Positions 42,750-54,445 of a DNA stretch of 64,000 bases are shown one piece after another. The notes under the pieces were generated by a model. The model made no database searches. It saw only the letters and a program-made list of their open reading frames with translations, and had not been told where the DNA came from. Each line of letters starts with the position of its first letter. Position 1 is the first letter of the stretch. The stretch lies in NCBI GenBank assembly GCA_025617745.1, contig CM046864.1, positions 28,024,199 to 28,088,198 of the forward strand, read 5' to 3'. The translations under genes and the position numbers were made by a program. The stretch is from Heliocidaris erythrogramma. Taxonomy: Eukaryota > Echinodermata > Echinoidea > Camarodonta > Echinometridae.

Positions 42750-45653
42750 ATGAACTTTTTCGATGCAGAACCCCTTAATAGTTCTTATAAATCATTTTGT
42801 TTAGAACCTGAAGAATTCAATACAGCTTTTTGTAACATTCCCGAAGATTCCTTAAGCTTCTCACATGTTAACATTCGGTCACTTAACAAAAATTTTAGTC
42901 AATTTAGTTTGTTGTACAAAACCGTGTTGGAACATAAATTTAGTGTAATTGGTTTGACAGAAATTTGGCAACTAAATGAAAATTTTGGTTTTAGATTAGA
43001 TGGTTATAACTTTGAGAGTAGAGGTCGCTTAGATGGAAGAGGTGGAGGTGTCGGTGTGTATATAAACTCAAGTTTGAAATATGATATTCTTGATATACAT
43101 GTTTGTCATGCTGAATCTCTTTGGTTTAATCTTTTTGCAGACAATAAAATTTTTAAGGTAGGAATAGTCTACAGGAAACCTAACACAGATTTGAAAGAAT
43201 TCCAGTATAGTTTGGTTGACAATTTATATAATTTAAAGTTAGATAAACATCAATGTATTATTATGGGCGATTTTAATATTGATCTGCTGAGTAAAACGAT
43301 AGATGACTTCAGAACAAACATGCAGTCTTTTGGTTTAGAGCAAGTCATAGCACACCCAACACGAAAAACAGAATTTACCGAAACATTAATCGATCATATT
43401 TACACCAATATCAGTGGGGTAATAATCATGCAGGTATTTTAATGACTGATGTATCAGATCACTTCCCAGTGTGTGCTTTGTTGGAACATCTCTCTGGTGA
43501 GAAACATTCAGTTAAGAAAATGAAAACTAGAAGTTTCAGGCATTATCAGAAGGAGAGGTTTCATGATGACCTTGCTGAAGCCCTTGGCAGAAAATATATG
43601 AACTTGCAGATGCTGATCTTGCATATGATAAGTTTATAGACATTTTCAAAAATGTATGTGATAAACATGCTCCTTTTGTGGAAAGAACTAAAAAGACTTG
43701 TGCAAACAAAAGACCTTGGGTAACAAAATCTTTACTGAAGTCCATCAAACAAAAACATAAACTATATTCTAAAGTCTTAACTTCTAAATTTGATGATAAT
43801 GAGCACAGGAAATATAAGAAATACAGAAATGTCCTCACTTCAGTTCTCAGGCAAGCCAAAAAAATATATTATGGTAATTTGTTCAAAGAATGCTATGGTG
43901 ATTCTAATCGAACTTGGAATACAGTTAATGATTTACTTGGCAAGCAAAATCAATCAATACAAGTCATAGATAAATTGCAAGTGGAATCTGATAACGGTGT
44001 TATGGTTTATAATGAACCACAAGATATTGCTAATGAATTAAACGATTTCTTTGTCTCTGTAGGTCCCAAACTAGCATCAAGAATACGGACATCACAGCAT
44101 AGTCATGGTTATAAACACTTCGTAAATGAAGCAGTTGCAAATTCATTTTATTGGTTGCCTGTGATAAGCTGTGATAAGAAAAAGTCATGCGGATATGATG
44201 ACATTCCTGTCAATCCCTTAGCTGACAGTGTACATTATGTATCTCGCCCTTTATCTTACATTTTTAACTTGTCTTTGCAATCAGGTTCCTTTCCAAGCTC
44301 TATGAAGATAGCACGAGTTAGCCCTGTGTACAAAAAAGGATCAAAGCATGATCCAGGAAATTACCGACCCATTTCTGTTCTACCATTCATTAGCAAGATA
44401 TTTGAGAGATTGGTAAACAATCGTCTACTTAAATACCTTGAGAAGTATGAGTTGTTATTCAAACATCAGTATGGATTTAGAGAAAAACATAGTACTAAAC
44501 TCTCTTTGATAAGTCTCATTAATCAGTTAGTCCATTACCAAGATGAGGGCTGTGTTACAGTTGGTATTTTTGTTGATTTTGCAAAGGCATTTGACACGAT
44601 AGATCATGATATTCTTTTAGGCAAATTGCAAAATTATGGTATACGAGATCTTCCGTTAGATTGGTTTCGTGATTATTAACCAACCTATATTAATTTGTAC
44701 AACATAACGGATCAAAGTCTCCATTATCACAAATAGTCTGTTTGGTGCCACAGGGAACTGTATTAGGTCCAGCGTTGTTTTTATTATATATTAATGATTT
44801 GCCCCGTTCATCTGATTACTTCAATTTCAGGCTATTTGCGGATGACTCCAATATTTTTCATTCTTTTCCTCCTGGGAAATCAACCAGTGATTTGCTAGAA
44901 GTATCTGAAAATATGATGAATATTCTTCGATGTTGTGATGTAAATAAAATAACTATTAATGTAAAAAAGACTAAATTCATGATCATTAAGCCGAGAAGGA
45001 AAAGAATAAATGTCAATGGCTTAGTTCATCTAAAAGATGTTCCAGTTGATGAAGTGAACACTGCTCTTTTTGTTGGAATATATATCGACAGACATTTGAG
45101 TTGTGGTGATCATATTAATAATCTTTGCATCATGCCTCGTAAAAAAGTAGGAATTTTATTCAGACTAAGAAACTTTGTACCGAAAAGAGTACTCCTATTA
45201 CTTTACCATTCCTTTTTACAATCCCATATATCTTATGGCCTTGAAGTCTGGGGATCTGCGCCTACAAGGTTAATTAACAAAATTGTCATCTTACAAAAGA
45301 TGGCGATACAAGCAATAACTTTTAGTAGCAGATTGACCCCTTCATCACCCTTGTTTCATTCTTTGGCTGTTTTAGATGTTTTTAAGCTGTACAAACATTT
45401 GGTAGCAACTTTAATTTTCCAATTAATAAGAAGACAGTTACCACACTCAGTGTATAAATACTTCAAGTGTTTTGAAAATTGTTATGATACGAGACAAAAA
45501 GGAAACAAGTTTCTTATTCCTAAAGTAAGGACTGAACATGGTAAGACATCAATTGCATTTATGGGGTCTAAAATATGGAATGCCTTACCCCTAGAAATGA
45601 AAAGTATCAATACTGTAAAGCATTTTAAGTACATGCATAACAAATACTTGTAA
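42750..45653 (+). pseudogene. LINE ORF2, endonuclease and reverse transcriptase
   Basis: The APE endonuclease occupies 42750-43520: SHVNIRSLNKNF, LTEIWQ, RGGGVGVYIN, IMGDFNIDLL, TLIDHIYTN and DVSDHFPVC. The reverse transcriptase follows: RPWVTKSLLKSIK, GNYRPISVLPFISKIFE, VGIFVDFAKAFDTIDHDIL (motif A), VPQGTVLGPALFLLYIND (motif B) and RLFADDSNIF (motif C). The C-terminal LRCCDVNKITINVKKTKFM and WNALPLEM are also present. One-base shifts occur near 43430 and 43590, and a stop with a frame change at 44677. A tail with an ATTC microsatellite follows. Confidence 0.92.
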
Positions 45654-46103
45654 TGTAATTATGTGTAGATTTTATTTTTATATTGATTTGCCACTTGTTT
45701 GTTTACTTTTGTTTCTTTTATGCCGTTTTAAGTTCTCAGTCTGCTATAAATATCCTAATTCATCAATTATTTAGTATAGGTGTGAAGTAGCCTCATTTTA
45801 ATACACGTACAGTAGGTAATAGTTTCGATTAGAACTTTTTTGTGTTTGATTGCACTTGAGTCTTGACATGTAATTATAAGATTTTTTGTTTGATTACAAT
45901 TAAGTCTTGACATACTATATATATCATATTTAGCTTGATGTATACGCAAACAATCTATAGTACGTATTTTGTATAAAGGGTCCTACGCCCTACTAGCTTT
46001 CTTGCTATTTCTGTAGGGTCCTTTTACCCACCTAGTTATGTCATATTATCGTATGTTGTAACTTGTTACTCCATTGTAACCTTGTTTGTTGTTGGTAATA
46101 AAG

Positions 46104-46128
46104 TCATTCATTCATTCATTCATTCATT
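46104..46128 (+). repeat. ATTC microsatellite tail of the LINE
   Basis: About six repeats of cattcatt end the plus-strand LINE. Such tails are typical for CR1/L2-type non-LTR elements. Confidence 0.85.
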
Positions 46129-46129
46129 C

Positions 46130-47232
46130 AAGTTATGAACACATTTATATATCATCATAACGCGACTTAGCTCAAACCGTTTGTCTAGTGTCATCCATTT
46201 AAGACTAGTGAACAAATCAGCCGACGGTGTGTCATATGTTTTGTTCAGTATTATTCTTGCGGCCCTCTTCTGATTTTTTTGCAGCTTATTTGTATGGGCT
46301 TGAAATCTGTTCGACCATACAACAGAGCAGTAATCAAATCGTGGCAACACTAGACTGTTATAAAGCAACTTTAAGGACTGCACAGGCAAACTCTCTTTAT
46401 TATGCCTATGTTTTTCTGGGTAAGTTTACATACGTTTTCAATTTGTTTAGACCATTTCAATTCTTCATCTATCAAAACTCCTAAGCATTTGGTGAATTGA
46501 ACTCTTTTTATCAAATTACCATTTAATGAAATGGTGAAAGATTAAATTTTCCTGAGATTAGCACGAGAGCCTATTACCATGACACAAGTTTTTTCAGTGT
46601 TAAGGACGAGACGATTTTCTTCAATCCATGCCAAGACTCTGTTTAACGCCACAGTTAATTTTTCTTCCAAAACTGTTGCATCATTTGCACTGACGGTAAG
46701 TGTCGTATCGTCAGCATACATATCGATGATACCTTCAGGAATACATTCAGGTAGACTATTAACATATATTGAAAATAAAAGGGGACCTAGAATTGAACCT
46801 TGTGGCACGCCTAACTTGATGGTTGAAAGGTGCGACTTGGCCCCTTTGAATTGGGTCACTTGTTGTCGATTACCTAAATATGATTTGACCAAAGTGATAG
46901 TCATGTTACTACAACCTAAACAAGCTAATTTATGTAAAAGTAGCTCATGGTCCACAGTATCAAAGGCCTTCCGAAGATCTATGAAGGCAACTCCAGAAAT
47001 TTCATTGTTGTCAATATTCAACGACCATTGATTTACAAGTTTTGCAAGGGCAGTAGCTGTTGAATGCATAGGTCTGAAACCAGACTGATTTGGGTGTAAT
47101 AATTCCAATCTTCCAAGAATTCACTCAGCTGTTGATGAACGGCCCTTTCTATGATTTTACTCACGATAGGTAATACAGAAATGGGGCGGTAATTATTCAA
47201 CGAAGAAATATCTCCAGATTTAAATATCGGTA
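46130..47232 (-). pseudogene. CR1-like LINE (minus), reverse transcriptase part
   Basis: Right to left: GIPIFKSGDISSLNNYRPIS, then NQSGFRPMHSTATAL, VAFIDLRKAFDTVDHELLL (motif A), LGVPQGSILGPLLFSIYVN (motif B), DMYADDTTLTV (motif C with both Asp), and then LKLLYNSLVLPRFDYCSVVW and MMIYKCVHNLN. It starts abruptly at 47232 inside the RTE-like LINE, so it is a 5'-truncated insertion. A frame change near 47100 separates the first two blocks. It is interrupted at 46130 by the plus-strand LINE and ends at 41080-41735. Confidence 0.88.
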
Positions 47233-47362
47233 TCCCTCTAGTGTAGCATCCATCAACCATCTGAGTGAGTCTTTTTTTAGGGGCCAGGTCTCTGACCCAT
47301 ACAACAGAACAGACTCTACCGTAGCTGTGAAGAGACGTATCTTTAGGTCTTTACGGAGGTCT
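47233..47362 (-). pseudogene. RTE/Nimb-like LINE fragment between insertions
   Basis: About 43 codons: DLRKDLKIRLFTATVESVLL, YGSETWPL and KKDSLTQMVDGCYTR. They link the reverse transcriptase part (49685-50665) with the C-terminal part (40440-40812) of the same element. Confidence 0.82.
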
Positions 47363-49684
47363 GGGCCCATATTCATAAAACCCTGCCAAGCTGGTTGCCA
47401 ACTAGGCCCTAGTGGGGCAACTAAAACCCCTAGTTGGCATCTAAAACCCCATAGTTGCAAACTATGTAGCTCAGCTAGTTGGTAACTAGCCATTGTTTGC
47501 CTACTGGTGGAATCAGTGTGGGTGGAATTAATGAATAGAGAGTACATGGCTTTTGTAAGGTTACTTTACATAATTCTTTGTGCAGCACTGACAGTCTTTC
47601 AAGTCTAGATTACAACTACGAAGGCGCCTTAAAGGAGATTTAACCCCAGAATATAAATGTACATATGTTCAAAGGTGTAATATATTCTTAATCATTGGCC
47701 TGTATCACTTTAGAAATAAAATATCAGAAAAGGGTTCAAATCAAGACATTCTGGCACACGGTATCATCTACTAACACTTTACACGGGGCTGTCATTTTCT
47801 TGATGATATGTAGTTGTACAGGAACCACTAGAAACCGTTCCGTTCAAGAAGATATTTTTAATCCGAGAACTAAATTGTTTCTCTTCATTGCAAAAAATCC
47901 CTATATATGATGGAAAATACATAACAGGTGTATACATATATTCTAAATTTTAAAATGTATAGATTTCTTTTTAAATTATCTGGTTTTGCTTAAAATAGAA
48001 ATCGATTTCATGGGCTTGCCTGTCAGAGCAGAACATAATTTATACAACGCGCATTCTGACCACTGAAGTCCATTATCTCAAAGCAGGTGAATAGAATAAT
48101 TGATGTGATTGACGCTCGGGAAAGTTATTATCCATAAATTTGAATTAATTTGCTCCGCCGCGTACGTCATAATAATCATCACGAAAATAGGTTTATATTT
48201 AGTAAAATAGTAATTTTCAAAGAAATATAAAACACAGTTTCGTTTTTAAAATATAATATATATCTGTTAAATATTTTAAATCTCAAATTGGATTTTGTAT
48301 CAGGAAGAAATACAATTTTTCATTCGGATTAATAATGTCTTTATGGCAGCCCCCAGGTATCGCTAGCAGACGATACATTTTACAGAGAAAATCTTGCCTT
48401 ATACCCATCTCGTATATTTTAATGCAAAAATTACGTAGGGCAACACGAAGGAATGGATTACATCTTCGAATATAAGCACATTTACATTTTGAGGTAAATT
48501 CCCCTTTACAGTTGCCAACTAAATTAATATTCATGAAACCTTACAAAGAATGTTGCCAATTAGTATCAAACTACAAGGGAAGGATTTATTTGCCACCAAG
48601 AGAATTGACTGCTGTGCTCTTGGGTAGAATAGACTTGGTGGAAAGGGGAAAATGTGTAGATTGTATACTCTGCCAGGCCAATTTCCATAGAGCACGGGTT
48701 TTATTTCACAAGCTATTAACAGCCACTGATCGATGCCTTTTACTTAAATGGTTTGAATAAATGGCTTAGGAATCCCAAATGGCTGTAGTCAAACTAAGTC
48801 TCCCACATTTTCCCTATTTTCTATCATTGGGGGGGGGGGATTCTCATTTTTCCCCCTTCTTATGTCCTTATTGTCCATTTCTTTTAATTTTTTGGAATTT
48901 TTTTCTATTTCCTTATTATATACCTTTCTTTCATATTCTTTTCCTTTTCTTTTTTGTAAAAGGGTTCCAGTGTTTTAAGGATATTGTTTCTCACACATAT
49001 CGACCTAAAACAAAACCATTGGGTGTTTTCTTGTCAAATTACTAATACCGGTATTTGTCCCCGACAAGTGTGTGAGGAAAATGCAACGTGCAAAAAGTCA
49101 CATGATACATTATCTTATTCTTAATGGGGGAGGGAAGCAAGTTTGAAATTGAATTTTTCAGAATGACTGAAACAAGATTTATTTTCTCTTCGTGGTGATT
49201 TATGGTATAAACCATAATTTATATGATGTTAGATAAAGTCATTTTCTCGGGAAAATCTACAGCACTTTAGAAAATCTGCATAATATGTATGTGTGATTCC
49301 TATCTCTTCCGAAATATACCCTCTTCATTTCTCCCGCAAATCTCTTCTTTTCCATGAAATTTCTGACCATGTCATTCCTCTGACGACTGGCGATGTATAA
49401 CGCGTAGTGATTTAGATGTACTCTACATCGACTCTAACTTTTCAATGAAATTTAGTTGCCAACTAATAGTCAGGTTTTATGAATATCATTTCTGTCTAGC
49501 TGCCAACTAGCGTAGATTTAGTTGACAACTAAGGACACTTTAGTTGCCAGCTAGGCATTATGAATATGGCTAAGTTGCCAACTACAACTTAGCAGGGTTT
49601 TTATCAATACCTACTAGTGCCTAGTGACAACTAATGAGCATTTTAGTTGCCAACTAGCTTAGTAGGATTTTATGAATACGGGTC
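47363..49684. mobile_element. 2.3 kb TIR element with TTAGTTGGCAACT repeats
   Basis: The left end gggcccatattcataaaacc and the right end (ggattttatgaatacgggtc) are inverted, and the arms are full of variants of tagttggcaactaa (47380-47500 and 49450-49675). The LINE frame on either side rejoins (VWKS then DLRKD) with a possible two-base CA duplication. The interior has no recognisable transposase. A G-run (48829-48838) and pyrimidine-rich stretches are present. Confidence 0.75.
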
Positions 49685-50665
49685 ATGATTTCCATACTGA
49701 CTTCAGGCTGTGACATGCTGCCCAGGCCCTCCTACCGTATCCAAAACACTCTCCTCTGAAGTCCTGATCTTTGCTTCAAAGTACAGGAAGTCATACACCA
49801 ATTCAATTGGCTTCCCACCAGAACTCAAGATCGCCTCTGGCTCCAAGATGTTCTCCACCAGATACTTAGTCTTGCTCTCATTTATCTGCAGTCCTACGTA
49901 CATAGATACCTCCTCCATCCCTCTCAGTAACTGCTCTGGCTCCTTTACTGTGTTAGCCAACAGAACTATGTCGTCAGCAAACTCAACATCTGAGATCTTC
50001 TTAGATTTAACTCTCCTGCTCCGAGCCGGAGTTACAGTGAAGCCAGTGTCTTGGTGTTCCTCCAGTGCCAGGTGCATACTGTATTCAGTTATGATCACGA
50101 AACGATATGGAGCTAATATATCACCCTGGAGTACTCCTGTCTGTGTCTCAAAGAACTCTGTCATCCCATCAAGTATGATGACCTGGGCTCTGGTGTTTCT
50201 GTACAGCAGGGATATCAGGTCCATTATCTTCTTGGGGATTCCATAAGCCCGTCGTATGTTCATTAGGCAGTTTCGGTTCACAGAATCAAAGGTTTTCTGA
50301 AGTCAATGAACACCATGACAACAGGGAGGCTCTTTGTTCTGACACCTTTCAGAATCCTCCTAAGTATAAGAATGTGACTGGTGGTGGATCTTTCCTCTCT
50401 GAAGCCATTCTGGTTGTCTCTGAGCTTCTTCTTAATCTCCTCACTGGAAATGGGCCCGGTCTGGATATCCATTTTCTTGAATATCTGCCTGATCACCCCG
50501 GTGTTCTGATCTGTGGGAGGGGGTTGTCCTATTAAGGCCTTAAAATAGTCCAGCCACTTCCCCTTCATATCCCCAGGGCCTGTTCCTTGGATCTGACTCG
50601 AACTCCCCCTGTTCCTCTCTGCTATTTCGTTGATGATCTTCCAACTATCTTTGCTCTTCCACCCA
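49685..50665 (-). pseudogene. RTE/Nimb-like LINE, reverse transcriptase part
   Basis: Right to left: WKSKDSWKIINEIAERNRG, GFREERSTTSHILILRRIL, VVMVFIDFRKPL (motif A, frame broken just after it), AYGIPKKIMDLISLLYRNT, GVLQGDILAPYRFV (motif B), DVEFADDIVLLAN (motif C) and GLQINESKTKYL. The arrangement resembles RTE- and Nimb-like elements. A stop follows near 49703 (QHVTA) and the TIR element begins at 49684. Confidence 0.85.
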
Positions 50666-50763
50666 TGGGCGTAGACGCGCATAAATTATCCATTGTTAGT
50701 GGGGGGGGGGGGATTATCTATTCATCATCCCCCACTAATGGAAAGTGTGTTCGTGTCTACGCC
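50666..50763. mobile_element. 98 bp miniature inverted-repeat element
   Basis: The ends gggcgtagacgcg and cgtgtctacgcc are inverted repeats around a G-run and its C-run partner (attagtggggg and cccccactaat), so nearly the whole element folds back. It splits the LINE frame between RCKQ and WKSKDSWK. Confidence 0.75.
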
Positions 50764-51008
50764 ACTGCTTACACCTGTCTGCTGCTCTCTCAGCTCTCCT
50801 GATTTTCTCAATCAGCAACGACTCCTCCCTAGCTTCCTATCCTCAACACACCTTTTCCGCTCCTCCGTAAGATCAGCATGGAACTCGTCCATAGCAGCTT
50901 TCAGGTGTTCTCTGGATGCACACACTTTGTGATCTTCAGAGTAGTCAACTCTCATCTTCCTCTTCCTCTTCGGCACCAAGGCCTCTCCAGCTTCTGCTAC
51001 TGTAGTGG
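50764..51008 (-). pseudogene. RTE/Nimb-like LINE, upstream linker fragment
   Basis: Reading down from 51008: TTTVAEAGEALVPKRKRK, REHLKAAMDEFHADLTEE and the IRRAERAADRCKQ segment. This is the region between endonuclease and reverse transcriptase. The endonuclease is missing, so the element is 5' truncated near 51008. One frame change occurs near 50815. Confidence 0.75.
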
Positions 51009-52789
51009 TGAAGTTAAGAAACTATAGGTGATAAAGTAGGAACATGAGGAAGGCATTTCCCATTCGTTTTGTACACAAAAATTGAGAAATTCTCCATTTT
51101 CGGGCTGACATGAGGTCACAAAAGATAATGTGTCTTGGTGACGGTATGACCGATTTTTGTAAGCGTGATGTCACAAAATACGAAAGACTTGAAAGAAAAA
51201 GTCCGAAAGTGGCGTGGCGTGAAATGCAGTGGTTCGAAATGTGCGGCGGTATTTGTCTGAGGGGCTTCGAAGCCCCCCCCCCCCCCCCCCCTCACAGTAC
51301 AAAGGGTTAACTACCCAGCTCTCAGATGTTATGATATACCTGTTTGGCATTAAACTGATGATGGGTGTGAGCACCAAGGCTCTATCATGGGTAATACACC
51401 TGTTGAATTTTAGAATTTAAAAAACCCCATACACTTTGTGTCTGACATCATGAAAATGGAAAATCAGTGTCTAACGTTTGATGTGCTTTTCTGCAAGATT
51501 CCCAATCGAAAAAGGTCACAGTTAAGCCAGACAAGGGTCATTGCTATAACAAACCTTTGATTTAAAATGTGTAACATGATTATCTTTGAATAAGTGACAA
51601 CATTTGCCAATGGATTTCTACCTGCCCTGCTGAATCTGGACTGTTGCCGAACAACGTACAGCTGCAAAAAAGTGGGAGTTAAAAGTATGCGTGCTAGGCC
51701 TACAAAATTAATGGATATAAAGGTAATATTGGCTGCTTCAAGATTTTATCCTCCTGCTTCTCCTTTGTAACATCTTAATGCATGCTGTAGTATATGAACT
51801 TGCCCATCAATAGAGGCATATCAGTTCCTGCAGATTATCAAAATGGCCTAGAGGATGACTGTTGCATGTTCCAACTAGCAAGGTCTTATCTGCAACCAAC
51901 AGATGCCCTTTCAAGGTCACAGATGAGTTCTACAAAGTGTTAAACCCAATTACCAATGAGCACATGAGGAAAACCGCTAAAGGAACTGGTAGATCTAGTC
52001 TCCTTCTGGGCCTGACTTGATCTAGATTCAGTTTATATGCGTGTAGCTAGGTCAGAGCATAATTTGAGACTACACAGGTTGCCTCCAGGTTCATGTAAGC
52101 ATCAAAAAGAGATCAGTCGTGGAAGGTCAGAGTTACAAGTAACAACCGCTGCATGCAGGGCTGTGTGATATCTACTCGGGTATAAAAGGTCAATAGTTGT
52201 CTGCTATTGTGGGAGGTTGAAACTGGAGTTTCTGAAAAAAAACGTTTTTGTTGGCGTTATTGGCGTTTGCCTAGATATTTTCAACACTGGCATCGGAAAC
52301 TGGTTTCATTTTACCATTTTTAATTTTTTTTACCATGATCTAAGAATTGAATGTTTTGAAATTGCTATAAATATTGTAAATATTGAAATGTATTGTATCT
52401 TCTTATTGGTAAGTAAAAATACAATCATATCAAAAGAGCCTCCTTTGAAGCCCACAATCTAGGCAGGCTGTTCAGGTCAAGAATATTTTAATAACAAACA
52501 GGCAGATGATAGCTGCAAAAGACTAATAGGCTAATTAGAAGAAGATAAAATAAAAGGTGTCTAATAGGACAGGGTATTGCAGCAGATGTACCCAGCTTGT
52601 TTTCAGTGTATTTTTTTCTATCGCCATTGTGTTTGATATCCTTTTGAGGAAGGATTGTGTTTATTCGTTGGGGTATGACCTTCGCCCCTTTTTGCCCAGT
52701 TTCTTGTTAGTGTAAGTATGATCTAATAAATGGTTGGTAAATATGATTGTGGCTGGTAGTCGTTCAATAATGTTATGGTTGCAGCAATG
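51009..52789. other. intron sequence, no gene seen
   Basis: AT-rich sequence inside the giant Roco intron. A C-run stands at 51271-51290. The short open frames (51110-51310, 51464-51667 and 52217-52462) have no domain or splice support. Confidence 0.5.
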
Positions 52790-53560
52790 GGATAATAATG
52801 TCATATCAGGACGTTGCCTTAGCAACGGCCATGTTTGGCCATAAAGCTGCATATGAATAACTAACATTTTAATGGATATCAAAGAGATACCTTGAACTAC
52901 ATTTTATATATTCTTGGACACTTGTATTGTGCTTTTTATGTTATATTAAATTATATGTAAAGGCCATATTACATTTTTCTCTTTTACAATTTCAAAATTA
53001 CCATGGCAATGTCTCTGGATTTTTTTTGATTTATCACTCACCATCAGTTTAACAACAATCAGGGAAGATTATGATGGAGAGTCTGTTGGTAGATCCCATT
53101 AAATGAAAGTGTGTCAGGGGCGGGAGTACACTTTCTACATATTAGCCCATGCACTTTTATTATTGATTTCATAAGGCGAGCATACTTCCCTTTTTTTTTT
53201 TACATCAATGTATTGTCATATCAACTATTCTAACAGACATGAACATTACCTTAAAAATACATCTAAAATACACATTGAAAATAATTGAAGAGTTGGAAAT
53301 TTGTTTGTGTACTTTGACAATTTTTTTTTTTTTAATTTATGTTTATTTGTGTACGTGTTTAGATAGAGGAAATACCCTAATTTTTTTTTCTTCAAAATAT
53401 CAGTTTCAAACTGGTCGTTGCCATAGTAACGACATATTGTGGTATAAGAACTCTTTCATACCAAAAAAAAAACTTACATTAATTATATTCTGGTACATAT
53501 ACCGTGGTAACGGAATTACCAGAAATAGTGACATTTTTAAACCTCTGAAATGTACAAGCC
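52790..53560 (+). repeat. X-box-bearing repeat, copy B
   Basis: Homologous to copies A and C (tttcataaggcgagcatact, agtctgttgg, cccatgcactttt). Motifs gttgccttagcaac (52813-52826), attaccatggcaat (52997-53010) and gttgccatagtaac (53417-53430) occur. More diverged than the other copies. Confidence 0.65.
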
Positions 53561-54445
53561 AATTATTCCAGATTCATGTTTGATTTTGCTTTCTGTTTAT
53601 TCAACTTAATTGTGATAGGAAAAGATTTAAAAATAACACGACAGATATGTAGTATTTGCTCTTTTTCCTAGATAAGTCAGCGGTAACGGAATTACATCTT
53701 CTCAAATTCTCTAAGAAAACTAAAGGTTCTTCAATCTCCTGTAAGTTTAAATGGTGATACCTTTTTATCAGCAGTCTCAAGTGAATGAAACTTAGTAAAA
53801 TGAGTACCATAAAGCCATTATGGAAAGGTTTCTGTGAATATACTGGAAATGGGTGATTTTACAAAGTTTTAGTTGAGGTAAGCAGCAATTCCTTGGTATA
53901 TTTGGGTTTAATTTTGTCACTTGAGTTGTAGGAACTTGATCATCAGCGTAAATAAACATGATTATTCAAACAAATATTCCATATTACAAATTGGCATAAT
54001 AGCTATTGTAACGGAATCACGTAATATTTCAACTCACTCCTAACTCAATAATTCATTGGCGGTTCTTCGCATATTAAGATTTATGGTGTTCCTCTACTAA
54101 TTAAAATCCTTAAAAAGATAGACTTGCAAGTTAGTCACCTAATCTCTCTAAACCATCAAAAGGAGAACCTTTAAAGGCACTGTGAAGGATTGAAATGCAA
54201 AAGCAAAACAGCCAACAGGTGTGATTGAGTGATAGTATTGTAAATTGCAATTTAAATCTTACATGTATGTGAAAAATCACATGGAAAACCTAATTATCGG
54301 TAAAGCCAAAGCCAGCCTTTAATAGTTCATTCTGTGTTCATGTCTGTCAGAATATGAATAAAAGAAAATTCAAAAGTGTTTGCAAATTTTTGACAGGAAC
54401 TCTAATGACAGAATGATAAGTAAATGAATGACCCAGTAGTTTTCG
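53561..54445. other. intron sequence, no gene seen
   Basis: AT-rich, with short recurring words gtaacggaatta at 53504, 53683 and 54009 that hint at a decayed repeat. No coding frame is supported. Confidence 0.45.

Larger units (their letters stand above)
41736..46129 (+). mobile_element. near full-length CR1-like LINE (plus)
   Basis: This element of about 4.4 kb has a short 5' leader, ORF1 (41860-42699), ORF2 (42750-45653) and a 3' region ending in an ATTC microsatellite (46104-46128), a usual tail for CR1/L2-type elements. It is inserted in the CR1-like LINE of the opposite strand: the host protein resumes from VHNLN at 46130 to NLTNFLEQ at 41730. Two frameshifts and one stop in ORF2 make this copy inactive, but it is the best preserved LINE in the window. 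Confidence 0.9.

Noticed and set aside
49710..50246. 178-codon plus-strand frame
   Set aside because: Antisense shadow of the LINE reverse transcriptase.
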